From contig NZ_CP015401.2 in assembly GCF_001688725.2 (NCBI RefSeq), positions 1,240,001 through 1,304,000 on the forward strand: a stretch of 64,000 nt of DNA, written 5' to 3'. The DNA is from Bacteroides caecimuris (GTDB lineage: Bacteria; Bacteroidota; Bacteroidia; Bacteroidales; Bacteroidaceae). The notes beneath the pieces were generated by a model. The model did not search any database, was not told where the DNA came from, and was given only the letters and a program-made list of their open reading frames with translations. The position numbers and the translations under genes were made by a program. Of the stretch, positions 18,019 through 26,561 are shown piece after piece; position 1 is the first letter of the stretch, and every line of letters begins with the position of its first letter.

Positions 18019-18660
18019 TTATCTCCGCATTCCTCCCGACCGTTCCTGTTCCTCACTCACCACAGATGCCAATGGTTGCGCCACTTTGGAGTTATTGCCA
18101 ATCAGCATCATGCCCAACAACGCACCGGCGATTTTCCCCAACCACCCGAAGCGGCCGAATATCAGCATGGCAGAGGCCAACAGCCCGAAGATGCCCAATC
18201 CCGACACGTTCCCCTTGCCGAGATTGCCGAAGAAGTTTCCCAGCATATCCATCCCGTTGCCGCCGGTCATGTTCCGCAGGAAGGTGCTCACGCCGTTCAA
18301 CGTCTCGTTGGCCGATGACACGGACTGTTCCACTCCCTCCATACTTTTGGCAGTCTTGTTTGCCACGTCCGCTATTTTATCCGCAGCGTTCCCGGCAAGT
18401 TCCAGCCCTTTGTCCACCGTTTCTTCTCCCACAAGCACCTCCGCAGCCGCCCGTACTACCGGCTTGTCGTTCACAAGATTCTCCCAAGCGAGATACCCCA
18501 TGCCGCCGCCCACTACCGCCGCTTTCGCACCGTGCCCCAAGCCGATAAGCGTGCGCCGGGGATGCACGAGTGCGTCCCCAATATTGCGTGCCGTGGCTTG
18601 TGTTGCCGGATGTCCGGCTACCTTTTTACCTATTCCCAAGATTGTTGCCCATTTTCCCAT
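18019..18660 (-). CDS. Small membrane protein of the transfer operon
   Basis: 213 residues with Gly/Ala-rich helices. A hydrophobic stretch near residue 45 (AAVVGGGMGYLAWENLV) and two more near the C-terminus (VSGLGIFGLLASAMLIFG, IAGALLGMMLIG) suggest two or three membrane passes. Between them is an amphipathic coiled segment (DKIADVANKTAKSMEGVEQS). No family recognised. It starts 35 bases after the stop of the upstream secreted protein gene and is likely part of the inner-membrane transfer complex. Confidence 0.55.
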   Translation of the reverse strand: MGKWATILGIGKKVAGHPATQATARNIGDALVHPRRTLIGLGHGAKAAVVGGGMGYLAWENLVNDKPVVRAAAEVLVGEETVDKGLELAGNAADKIADVANKTAKSMEGVEQSVSSANETLNGVSTFLRNMTGGNGMDMLGNFFGNLGKGNVSGLGIFGLLASAMLIFGRFGWLGKIAGALLGMMLIGNNSKVAQPLASVVSEEQERSGGMRR

Positions 18661-18695
18661 TGTCGTGTCCGATTATGTTATTCATTTTATAGTCG

Positions 18696-19382
18696 TTATC
18701 TGTTTCCGTTCCGTTTCCACCGCCGCATGGCAGCCTGCACGATTTCAGCCTTGTTTGCCGGTTTCGGACGGCTTCCTTCGTCAATCCCGGCCCACACATC
18801 GGCAAACGAGGTGTATTTTACGGCGAGTGCCAGATGCTTCAGCTTCTTGTTCATCCGTTTCAGCTTGGGGCGTATGGCGAATACAATCTCTATACGCTGC
18901 TTTTCCGTCATTTTCGTGTCGCTCATGCACACCTGCCGGATATCGTTCACGATTTCCACGCTTCCCAATATCAGGTCACGATATATTTGGTTTCTCCGGG
19001 GTGTCAGTGCCACGGCAAAAGCCCCATCAGCGTATTGCCTCAGTTGTTTCGACAAGTCTCCCATGTTGTCCGACAGCCGTCCTATCTCATGGTAGAAGCC
19101 ATAAATCTGTGCGGCATAGCACACAATATCCCGGAACGAATCAAGGTAGTCGTTGAATTTCCGTTGCAGGTCGGTCATGCCTTCCACTTCCTCCCGTATC
19201 CAGAGATGTCCGGTTGTCTGCATCAGCATCGCCCTCTCTTGACTTTTCAGTTCCTTTTCTGCCTTGTTGGTGTAGCCCAGTATCATTCCGGCCAGTGTCG
19301 GGTCTGTCTGTGCCTGTATCTTTGCCGTTCCCACAAACAGCAGCAGGATAAGCCAGGTGTAGTATGTAAGCAACCTTTTCAT
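18696..19382 (-). CDS. Secreted helical transfer protein, paralogue of the next gene
   Basis: 228 residues with a clear signal peptide (MKRLLTYYTWLILLLFVGTAKIQAQ). The mature part is mostly helical. Its C-terminal region (LKHLALAVKYTSFADVWAGI) matches the equivalent part of the upstream gene (LNRLCLSIRYHTMTDVWNNI), so the two are tandem paralogues 16 bases apart. Periplasmic helical proteins of this type accompany Bacteroidales conjugation genes; the exact role is unknown. Confidence 0.6.
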   Translation of the reverse strand: MKRLLTYYTWLILLLFVGTAKIQAQTDPTLAGMILGYTNKAEKELKSQERAMLMQTTGHLWIREEVEGMTDLQRKFNDYLDSFRDIVCYAAQIYGFYHEIGRLSDNMGDLSKQLRQYADGAFAVALTPRRNQIYRDLILGSVEIVNDIRQVCMSDTKMTEKQRIEIVFAIRPKLKRMNKKLKHLALAVKYTSFADVWAGIDEGSRPKPANKAEIVQAAMRRWKRNGNR

Positions 19383-19398
19383 AATCCCTTCTCTTGCA

Positions 19399-20091
19399 TC
19401 AATGCCTCGCCGCCCTTGCAGCCCGTCTCCACCGGTCTAGGGCAAGGTGCGCTATCTCGCTGTTGTTTCGGTCAATCATCCCGGCGGTGATGTTGTTCCA
19501 CACGTCCGTCATCGTATGGTAACGTATGCTCAGGCACAGGCGGTTGAGCTTTTTATTGAACGCTCCCAGCTTATCTGCCAACGCCCACATCGTTTCACTC
19601 CGTTCCGCACCGGTCAGCATATTTTGCGGTCCTCCGGCAGCTACGGCATTCCGTAGCAGCGTATAGACTGTCACCAGCTCCGTGGCGGTCTCGATATACA
19701 GGTTGTTCATCGACGACGTGGCGAGGATACCCTGTGGGTTTTCGCCCGCCGCCTTGCGCAACCTTCCCAATGAAATGAAGATGCGCACGCCTTCCTCATA
19801 CAGAGTGGTGGCGGCTTTCAGCGAGGAGGCGTACCCGCTGGCCGTTTGCAGGTAGCCGCTATATTTCCGTTCCCACTCGTGGATTTTGTTGAACTCGGCG
19901 GCAATGGTGTTCTGCAAGGCGGCCGTGCGGAGTTGTCCGTCCGTCTGGTTCTCTATCTCGCCGTTGATGGCCTCATTGCCCTCTGCCAGTGCCATCCACT
20001 CCAAAGGGTTGGTCTGTACAAATTGCGCACGGGTATGCGATGCCCACAGAAGGCTCACGAAAAGCAGCAGGCTAACGGTTCGTAATCTCAT
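19399..20091 (-). CDS. Secreted helical transfer protein, tandem paralogue
   Basis: 230 residues from ATG 20091, chosen because AAAGGATAT precedes it and it gives a good signal peptide (MRLRTVSLLLFVSLLWASHTRAQ, here in parts MRLRTVSLLLF and SHTRAQ). Its start overlaps the PH-domain gene by 20 bases. The mature protein is helical and shares the YHTMTDVWNNI block with its downstream paralogue. Likely a periplasmic part of the transfer apparatus; function unknown. Confidence 0.6.
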   Translation of the reverse strand: MRLRTVSLLLFVSLLWASHTRAQFVQTNPLEWMALAEGNEAINGEIENQTDGQLRTAALQNTIAAEFNKIHEWERKYSGYLQTASGYASSLKAATTLYEEGVRIFISLGRLRKAAGENPQGILATSSMNNLYIETATELVTVYTLLRNAVAAGGPQNMLTGAERSETMWALADKLGAFNKKLNRLCLSIRYHTMTDVWNNITAGMIDRNNSEIAHLALDRWRRAARAARH

Positions 20092-20566
20092 ATATCCTTT
20101 TTTGTTGTTTGGCATTTTCCACTCGTTCACGGATATGCCCGACAAGATCCATCCGATATTCCACGCCGCATATATCCAGTTTGGGAGTCATGCGGTCTCC
20201 CGAATACACGCTCACCGTTTTCAGCCCGGACAGTTGTTGCAGGAAGCTGCGGTGTTCCCTGAAATCTACCACACGGTACAGCTCCATGTAGTCACAGCTT
20301 CGTGTGAACACGCCATGCCGGTAGATTATCTGTTCGCTGCTGATAAGGTATTCGGTACGGCGCAGGTAGATGAATCGGTACAGCAGGCAAAGGCTGCACA
20401 GTACGGAAGCTCCTGACAGCATACCGCTATTGACAAAGTTCTCCATCCCGGCACAGCCATACCCGGCAAGGCAAAGCAGAAGCAGGGGCAGTTCATCAAT
20501 GACGAATTGCATGGAGTGCGGTCGGATGACAAGGGTTCCGTAGTGGGTGGTCTGCATAGGTTTCAT
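20072..20566 (-). CDS. Membrane protein with bacterial PH-like domain
   Basis: 164 residues. Two hydrophobic segments near the N-terminus (ELPLLLLCLAGYGCAG and GASVLCSLCLLYRFIYL) precede a bacterial PH-like (YdbT/bPH2) domain: RTEYLISSEQIIYRHGVFT, YMELYRVVDFREHRS and LKTVSVYSGD. These proteins sit in the inner membrane. It lies between the Toprim gene and the secreted paralogues and overlaps the latter. Confidence 0.7.
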   Translation of the reverse strand: MKPMQTTHYGTLVIRPHSMQFVIDELPLLLLCLAGYGCAGMENFVNSGMLSGASVLCSLCLLYRFIYLRRTEYLISSEQIIYRHGVFTRSCDYMELYRVVDFREHRSFLQQLSGLKTVSVYSGDRMTPKLDICGVEYRMDLVGHIRERVENAKQQKRIYEITNR

Positions 20567-20571
20567 GGGGA

Positions 20572-22257
20572 TTATCGGTGAAAACTGGATTGGTATTCTT
20601 CTCTCATGCCCGAAAGGGAGTTGGTTATATCCGTTTCCAACCGGGCAAGTTCTTCCTGTATCTCATACATCTCCTGAAAGCCTTTATCCGGCATTCCTTT
20701 GTCATTGACTTCAAAAGACTGCACGACTTTCTCCGCCCGCTCAATCCGTTTGCGTACAGCTTCATGGTCTGCTTCATCATACAGGCCGGTACGGATATGT
20801 TCGGGATTGATTTCGGGCAAATCGGACAAGGCGCGATTCAGGGTAGCCTTGCCACTGATTTCCCAATCATCAGGTTTCTTTTCTTCCGTTTCCATCCGTT
20901 TGTCAAGCAATTGGTCGTTCCAGTCCTTGTAACCTTCCGCCGCAGGCTCATAGATGATACGTCTCATGGCAGGTGTGCCGGGCTGGGATAGTATCTGTAG
21001 AGCTTCCGAGATAGCGTGCAGATCGTTTTTCATTTCCTCCAATTCCTCCTTGCTTGTCGAACCGTCAGTACGGCTGATTTCATAATTATCCCTACGATTC
21101 ATATACATCTCCTGCAAATATCCGTCGCCCATTTTCATGTATTTGAGAACCGCATCTTCCAAATCGGGGCTCAGGGCATATATGCCCAAACTCGCTGTCA
21201 CTTTCTTGAAGTCAAACGGTTCCAGTGCTATTTCATGACGTTGATACCCCTTACTACAATCTTGCACGATTAGTTTCTCGGCTTTCGACAGATAACTGGA
21301 GAACTCCCTTCCGGCATGAACCAGCGCAAAATTAATAGCGAATACCTGTCCGGCACGGTCACGGTCAAAACAAAGGTGGTGGACGGCATCCAGTGTTTCC
21401 GCTATCATTCCCTTAAATTGTTGTTGGCTCGGCGCCCCTCCGGTGGAGACAAACACCGAATCCTCCATATTCAGTTTGCCTGCGTTCAACTGGCAGAAAG
21501 CCATCGCGTCGAGCGCACTCTCAAACCAGTACATGTTTCTCACCTCTGTCAAAGCCAAGTGTTCCGGATTGCCTATCCATATTCCTTGCGTGGTGTTACT
21601 TCCGGCAGCCATACCCTTATATGCCATTTTTCCCTCTTGGTTCGGGCGGCTTCGTTCCTCCAATCCTACTTTCTCATCCGGCTTGCCCGGTAAGGTCAAA
21701 GGAAACGAGAGGTTGGTATATCGCTTGCCGTCCGTCCGTTGCTTCGTGGTCAGGAAGATGTCGTTGGCAAACAGCCGTTGGGTGGCGAGGTCGATCCCAC
21801 GGTTCTTGAAGTAAGGATAGAATTTCTTCTGGCTCTCCCAGTTGCCCAAGTCAAAGCCTTGCCATTCGTAATCGTTGGCATTGAAGGGCTTGTTTTGCTT
21901 CTCCGGATTCAAGACACGGGTATTCCGTTCCGTTATGGGTTGGTTCAGCAGGCGGTTGCACACAAGGTTCACCAGCCTGTCCTTCGACATCCCCGGCGTG
22001 TATTCCGCGAAGAAATGCGGATGCTCCTTGATAAAGGATATGATGTTGTAGTTCCGTTGTTCAGGCGGCTGGAAGCAGCACATACCGTTTCGGGTGACAA
22101 TGAACTTGTCACCCCGAATACGGCGGCCGTTGCTGTCCAGGCGCACGTAAGAGGGATATCGGATGCCGTCCTTGCGGTTCAGGTGGTACCCGGCATCTTG
22201 CAACACCTCTTGGATGTTGATGCGTTGCTTGAAATTTTCGTAGGTAAGTTCCGACAT
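20572..22257 (-). CDS. Toprim-domain primase-like transfer protein
   Basis: 561 residues. The Toprim core is visible near residues 240-310: ALTEVRNMYWFESALDAMAF with the first Glu, VSTGGAPSQQQF, and HHLCFDRDRAGQ with the DxD motif. The N-terminal ~90 residues resemble the small DNA-binding head of DnaG-like mobile-element primases but lack a CHC2 zinc site. The C-terminus is helical. It likely primes or processes the transferred strand. It starts 41 bases after the DUF3945-type gene ends. Confidence 0.8.
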   Translation of the reverse strand: MSELTYENFKQRINIQEVLQDAGYHLNRKDGIRYPSYVRLDSNGRRIRGDKFIVTRNGMCCFQPPEQRNYNIISFIKEHPHFFAEYTPGMSKDRLVNLVCNRLLNQPITERNTRVLNPEKQNKPFNANDYEWQGFDLGNWESQKKFYPYFKNRGIDLATQRLFANDIFLTTKQRTDGKRYTNLSFPLTLPGKPDEKVGLEERSRPNQEGKMAYKGMAAGSNTTQGIWIGNPEHLALTEVRNMYWFESALDAMAFCQLNAGKLNMEDSVFVSTGGAPSQQQFKGMIAETLDAVHHLCFDRDRAGQVFAINFALVHAGREFSSYLSKAEKLIVQDCSKGYQRHEIALEPFDFKKVTASLGIYALSPDLEDAVLKYMKMGDGYLQEMYMNRRDNYEISRTDGSTSKEELEEMKNDLHAISEALQILSQPGTPAMRRIIYEPAAEGYKDWNDQLLDKRMETEEKKPDDWEISGKATLNRALSDLPEINPEHIRTGLYDEADHEAVRKRIERAEKVVQSFEVNDKGMPDKGFQEMYEIQEELARLETDITNSLSGMREEYQSSFHR

Positions 22258-22298
22258 ATATAATAAAGGTGTGTTTGTGTTGTGTTCTTTTTACAGGT

Positions 22299-23873
22299 TT
22301 ACATTCCGTGGCGCATCTCGTGGCGGATATGCTCATTCGCCGCCGCCTCGAAGTTACGTGCGGCCACATCCATAGGCGTATCCACCCCGGGTTTGAAATA
22401 GGGGAGTGGCGTAGGCCCATGGTGATGATGCTCGGTGAATACCACCGGTCTTGAATGACAGTGGTGGTCATGTCCCAGCTCTGCAGCCACGGTTACGCCG
22501 GCAAGCAGGGCAGCCCCGATTTTCGCCCCCAACGGTGTCTGGTCTCTCGACTTCATATCCACTTCGCCGAACACTTTGGAGAACAGTTTCATGCGGTGGT
22601 AGTCGTCAATGGCCATAAACTTGTCGTATTGCTTCTGTGTAATCTCGTGGCTCACCCGTTCGCCGTCGATGATGGCGGTCATCTTGTATGTTCCCTCTTG
22701 TCCGGACGGTTCCACACGGATATCATCTACTGTCACCTCTCTGCCATGCCTTCCTTCGCGGTACCAACCTTTATCGGGACGGATTGCTGCAAGGTCATTG
22801 CCGTTCATCATCACGCCCTCCCTCGGCAAATCTTCTCTTAGTCCTTGTTCCGCTTTCGCCTGTTGCAGTCCGATTGAGTGTTGCCGGTTCAAGTCCTCCA
22901 GCACTTCCGGATGTAAGGGCAAGTTCACTGTTTCCCTGCCATTCAGCATTTCCAATGTTACTTTGCCGTCATAATCATCTTGGATTACCCCGTTGATGAT
23001 TTCCAGCCGTTTCTCTACCGTGGCTTCTTCCAATGTGTTGGCGGTCAGTGCGGCAAGTTCCTCCGCTGTCAGGTCATATTGCAGGTCTGCCTCCACCGTG
23101 GCCGACTGCACGGTCAGCGTTTGTGTTTCGCTATCCACGATAATACCGTGGCTTGCTAAGCACTCCTGCCATTTCTCGTTGGTGAAATACACCGTCGAGG
23201 CTACCAGTTCCTTGTAGGGCTTGGCTGGTTCGTTGCTTCTCTGTCGGGTTTTTACAGGTGTCACCACGGTTTGCAACTCCTTCAGCACATCCTTCTCCGT
23301 TACCAGGGCGGTGGTGTGTCCTTTGTAATAGAAGCCGTAGCCGCCCGATTGTAGTTCCCCCGGCTTCATGCGTCCGTCCGGACGGTTCGGCACGATAGGC
23401 GCACCGGGATAGTAGAGGTTTCCGCCGATGCGCCGCAGGTGGAAGCCCCCTTGTTGCCGGGGTGTCCAGCCGAGAAAGCCGTGGCAGATTGGATGAAAAG
23501 GACGCATGGGCATTCCCACACGTCCGTATTCCCCGGTGCCGATACGGTAGCCGTGCAGCCCCATGGCAACCCGTCCGTTGGCGTTCCGGGCGTGTACGAA
23601 GTCTTTCGGCAGGTCGAAGTCGGCGGCCACGATGCTCGCAAAGGTATTGTAACACCGTTTGTTGGCAGAGTTCGTGCCCCAGTCGGTCAGCGCACGCAGT
23701 TGCTTTTCGCTGATAGGATAGGTCAGCAAGGGCGAATCATGCCCCTGCACAATCAAGGCAAACCCCTCGCTGCTTCCTGACAGGTATCCACGCATACCGT
23801 TACGCATTAGCAGGTCTTGCATTTCCGGTGGTAAGTCCAGCGGTCGGGGATTGGTATTCTTTCGGATTGACAT
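22299..23873 (-). CDS. DUF3945/DUF4099-type protein
   Basis: 524 residues. The middle and C-terminal parts carry repeated short blocks typical of DUF3945-type proteins in Bacteroidales elements (GKVTLEMLNGRETVNLPLH, ITQKQYDKFMAIDDYHRM). The N-terminus reads LLMRNGMRGYLSGSSEGFAL. Near the C-terminus a His-rich stretch (ELGHDHHCHSRPVVFTEHHH) could bind metal. Function unknown; its place between primase and small genes suggests a role in DNA processing. Confidence 0.6.
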   Translation of the reverse strand: MSIRKNTNPRPLDLPPEMQDLLMRNGMRGYLSGSSEGFALIVQGHDSPLLTYPISEKQLRALTDWGTNSANKRCYNTFASIVAADFDLPKDFVHARNANGRVAMGLHGYRIGTGEYGRVGMPMRPFHPICHGFLGWTPRQQGGFHLRRIGGNLYYPGAPIVPNRPDGRMKPGELQSGGYGFYYKGHTTALVTEKDVLKELQTVVTPVKTRQRSNEPAKPYKELVASTVYFTNEKWQECLASHGIIVDSETQTLTVQSATVEADLQYDLTAEELAALTANTLEEATVEKRLEIINGVIQDDYDGKVTLEMLNGRETVNLPLHPEVLEDLNRQHSIGLQQAKAEQGLREDLPREGVMMNGNDLAAIRPDKGWYREGRHGREVTVDDIRVEPSGQEGTYKMTAIIDGERVSHEITQKQYDKFMAIDDYHRMKLFSKVFGEVDMKSRDQTPLGAKIGAALLAGVTVAAELGHDHHCHSRPVVFTEHHHHGPTPLPYFKPGVDTPMDVAARNFEAAANEHIRHEMRHGM

Positions 23874-23903
23874 ATTGTATTCTCTTATTTTAATGGTTCA
23901 AAA

Positions 23904-24134
23904 TCAAGCGTCTCCGTTCGCTATCGCTTCCTCCAGTTCCTTTTGCTTCATTTGCAGGAATCTTTCGGCGGTTCCGTCATTCATCGGCAGTTCACGCAGG
24001 CGGCAATACTGCTCATACTCCTGCTTCCATGCCTTTGAGTGATGGGTCACATACCCCAGCCACCCGAACACGCCGCTCTGCACTTTCTCCACAAGCGTTT
24101 CTTCCGGATAAAACCTCTCTAATTCATCATTCAT
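23904..24134 (-). CDS. Small hypothetical protein of the transfer operon
   Basis: 76 residues, soluble, helical and acidic (MNDELERFYPEETLVEKVQ ... LQMKQKELEEAIANGDA). No family recognised. It lies 21 bases after one operon gene and 30 bases before the next, on the same strand, which supports it as real. Confidence 0.5.
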   Translation of the reverse strand: MNDELERFYPEETLVEKVQSGVFGWLGYVTHHSKAWKQEYEQYCRLRELPMNDGTAERFLQMKQKELEEAIANGDA

Positions 24135-24155
24135 AATCCCAAATTCATAATTGAG

Positions 24156-24911
24156 TTAATTCTTCATTCTTAATTTGTTCGTCCCGTTCTTCTTCATTTC
24201 CTCCCACATTTCTTCACTGTACTCCTTTTCCTCCACATAGTCCCAATTGCCCCGTTCGTCCATCATCCAACAGCCGAAGCACCCGAAGTTGTATTTTTTC
24301 AGCCCCTTCTTGCTCTGTTCACGCCACTGGCGTTCATCCCCGATACCGATGCGGATGCCGGTAGGGTCATGCAAGTCAATGCCGAGTGTCAGCATATTGC
24401 CTTCATCAACCAGTGTCAAAGGCTCACCGTTCTGCAGGCAGTTCAGTTCGGCGTTGCTCAGTTCAAAATAATCGCAGAAGTATTGCAGGTTGCGTCCGAT
24501 GACGGGTGTCGGCACGGAAAGAATCTGTCCGGTGCCTTCGTCTATCTGGTGGAAGGCTTGCACCTGTCTGCCGTCCGCATCGGTCAGGGTGTCTATCACC
24601 GCTTTCCCGGCTTCCAGCTTTTGGCGGTTTGCCTCGCTAAATTGCTCCAATCGGCTTTGGGCAAGCACCGGATAAAACAGGATGTCCGCTTCCCTTGTTT
24701 CGGTTCTGACCAATGCGAAGCGTGTGCGCCCTTGTATGATATTCCCTCCTTCATCCGTGATATGGATAGGCAGCACTGGCGAACGGTAGCCGTCACATAC
24801 CTGTTGCAACACCGATTGCGGCAAGTCGCCAATCATTTCACGGGTCAGTCCGAATTTTTCGAGGATGCTGTAAGGTATTTCTTCCTCTTTGAATTTGTGT
24901 TGATAGTTCAT
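24156..24911 (-). CDS. DUF4099-like protein, first gene of the transfer operon
   Basis: 251 residues. The N-terminus (EEIPYSILEKFGLTREMIGDLP) is the typical DUF4099 head, followed by a DUF3945-like part (GYRSPVLPIHITDEGGNI, GRTRFALVRTETREADI). The C-terminus contains a Cys pair (FGCFGCWMMDERG). Proteins of this type recur through Bacteroidales conjugative elements with no known activity. It is the upstream-most gene of the minus-strand operon that runs to 6201. Confidence 0.65.
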   Translation of the reverse strand: MNYQHKFKEEEIPYSILEKFGLTREMIGDLPQSVLQQVCDGYRSPVLPIHITDEGGNIIQGRTRFALVRTETREADILFYPVLAQSRLEQFSEANRQKLEAGKAVIDTLTDADGRQVQAFHQIDEGTGQILSVPTPVIGRNLQYFCDYFELSNAELNCLQNGEPLTLVDEGNMLTLGIDLHDPTGIRIGIGDERQWREQSKKGLKKYNFGCFGCWMMDERGNWDYVEEKEYSEEMWEEMKKNGTNKLRMKN

Positions 24912-25191
24912 AATCCTTTGGGTATAAGTTCACTTTTGGGGGCAAAATAAATTCATCGTCTGCGCCTGCACCGGGCGGAAACGATAAATCGTTCCGTTTT
25001 TGAAGTTATTTATGGAAACACGGAAAAATCAGACTGTCAATCATACTCCATACAGAAAATTCAACCCATTTCCGGCGTGTGTCGGTTGTAAGTATGATTA
25101 CCGGGTATGATGGCTTATACAAGGTTAAAGTTCAGTGCTTTTCCTCCGTTATATATCAAGTAGTCGAAGTTCTCTCCCTACTTTTGCCCGT
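24912..25191. other. Divergent intergenic region
   Basis: Holds the regulatory sequence for the minus-strand transfer operon and the plus-strand M23 gene. A near-palindrome CGGAAACGATAAATCGTTCC lies at about 24975-24996 and could be an operator or short hairpin. A plus-strand -7 box TACTTTTG is at 25179-25186. I see no gene in it. Confidence 0.4.
25179..25186 (+). promoter_or_regulatory. -7 box directly upstream of the M23 gene
   Basis: TACTTTTG matches TAnnTTTG and ends six bases before ATG 25192. Transcription would start at or next to the A of the ATG, so the mRNA may be leaderless. No -33 box was found. Confidence 0.4.
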
Positions 25192-25833
25192 ATGAAAGTG
25201 ATTCTTATATTATCCATGCTGTCGGTGTGTCTGTCCGCTAAAGCGCAGTTCCACACCGTAGCTAGGCATCAGCCTGTCTGTCGCATAGACACAAAAAAAG
25301 CCCTTTCCCCTGTAGGAAAGGTTTCCAATCCAAATAAGGAATCTGTCTCTACGGCAGGGAAATCCACAGCCCATGAGCATAGCGAGTGGGTACGGCGATA
25401 CATGAGCGTGTCCTATCCGTTGAAGCGCATTACTGTCACTTCGCCTTACGGTTACCGTACCGACCCTTTCAGCAAGAAGCGCAGCCGGCACAACGGAATC
25501 GATCTGCGTGCCAAAGGCGAAGAAGCCTACGCCATGCTGTCAGGCGTGGTGGGCAGGGTGGGGCAGGACAAACGTTCGGGCAAGTTCGTCACCCTCCGTC
25601 ACGGCGGTTACACCGTCAGCTATTGCCACCTTTCCCAAGTATTGGTTCGGCAAGGGACTTCCGTCATGCCCGGCGAGGTGATTGCCATTACCGGCAACAC
25701 GGGACGCAGTACCGGCCCTCATTTGCATCTTACCTGCAAATATAAGAATCATTGTGTCGACCCGGATATTCTTTTGCAGTTCATCCGTGAAACGAAGAAT
25801 GAAGCGGTAACACAATTGGGTGTTTTGGAGTGA
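25192..25833 (+). CDS. Secreted M23 family peptidase
   Basis: 213 residues from ATG 25192, which gives a signal peptide MKVILILSMLSVCLSAKAQ. The M23 domain covers about residues 75-195: zinc ligands in RHNGIDLRAKG, YCHLSQVLV and GPHLHLTC. It should cleave peptidoglycan cross-links in the periplasm. It is divergent from the transfer operon and, with the two other M23-like proteins of that operon, probably helps open the wall for mating. The shorter start avoids an N-terminal extension that would mask the signal peptide. Confidence 0.85.
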   Translation: MKVILILSMLSVCLSAKAQFHTVARHQPVCRIDTKKALSPVGKVSNPNKESVSTAGKSTAHEHSEWVRRYMSVSYPLKRITVTSPYGYRTDPFSKKRSRHNGIDLRAKGEEAYAMLSGVVGRVGQDKRSGKFVTLRHGGYTVSYCHLSQVLVRQGTSVMPGEVIAITGNTGRSTGPHLHLTCKYKNHCVDPDILLQFIRETKNEAVTQLGVLE

Positions 25834-25963
25834 TTTTTTTATATTGTACTTTTGGGGGAAGCAGCTCTTAAGTGAAGCAATTATATTATCTATCAGTTAA
25901 ATCCTAACGAAGACAATTCGTCCCTGTCTTATACAGGGACTTGGCCAAGTTTTTTCTTCAAAT
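25824..25963 (+). ncRNA. Candidate small RNA opposite the ptuB 3' end
   Basis: A good promoter, TTTG (25824-25827), 19 bases, TACTTTTG (25847-25854), points to a start near 25861. No coding frame follows. About 70 bases on, GTCCCTGT and ACAGGGAC form a stem, then TTGGCCAA and a T6 run. The transcript would be roughly 100 nt and overlap the end of ptuB in antisense. The promoter is convincing; the RNA itself is inferred. Confidence 0.35.
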
Positions 25964-26561
25964 ACCAGACGACAATTCCATTGTAGGGTTTATACTTGCC
26001 GTCACGGTCTTTCGTATTCCAGTGGTTTAATAGGTTCCTTATTTGGGTCGCTTTCCAATGCCTTTTTTTTTGCAGTTGCTGAATCACCCCTTTCAAAGTG
26101 GACTTGCGGTTGTTCTTCAACAAAGAATGGTTTAGATTGAGAATTTCATTTATTTCTGTATCATACTGTTCTATTCCACACTTTATTGTCCCGTCCTTAG
26201 TGCTATATGATAGTGTGTCAATGAAAGATTGGTCAAACAAGTTGAAAGAAACATCATTGTTCCCTTTTGATTTGTCACAGTGGAATTTGCAGTCGATTGC
26301 ACCGGGACAGCAAATCACCATGTTTCGGTAATCAAGTTTGCGGTCCTCATGCTTCTCCCTGCAAAGTATATGGTCGATTCGGGTTGTTTCATTACTATTA
26401 GCGTCCTTGGCAGGAATCCGCCGCATGCAATATGCGCATATATAACCTTGTTCTTTTAATAGGGAAGAACGTAATTCGGGTTTAGATTGGTAAACCGCTC
26501 CAGGAGTCTGGCGATAAGCAGTCCATTCCTTAGGTTCCGCATTCTTATCAATTTTCCTCAT
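25929..26561 (-). CDS. ptuB: PtuB-like HNH nuclease of a Septu defence system
   Basis: 210 residues. The nuclease core shows CAYCMRRIP, then RIDHILCREKHEDRKLDYRN, where the DH pair and the following Asn fit an HNH site, and CCPGAIDCKFHCDKSKG with further Cys/His zinc ligands. This layout (TIGR02646-like) is that of PtuB, which degrades DNA on infection. It overlaps the ATPase gene by 14 bases. Septu is known as a two-gene anti-phage system; the same pair also serves as effector of some retrons, but no reverse transcriptase is nearby. Confidence 0.82.
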   Translation of the reverse strand: MRKIDKNAEPKEWTAYRQTPGAVYQSKPELRSSLLKEQGYICAYCMRRIPAKDANSNETTRIDHILCREKHEDRKLDYRNMVICCPGAIDCKFHCDKSKGNNDVSFNLFDQSFIDTLSYSTKDGTIKCGIEQYDTEINEILNLNHSLLKNNRKSTLKGVIQQLQKKRHWKATQIRNLLNHWNTKDRDGKYKPYNGIVVWYLKKKLGQVPV

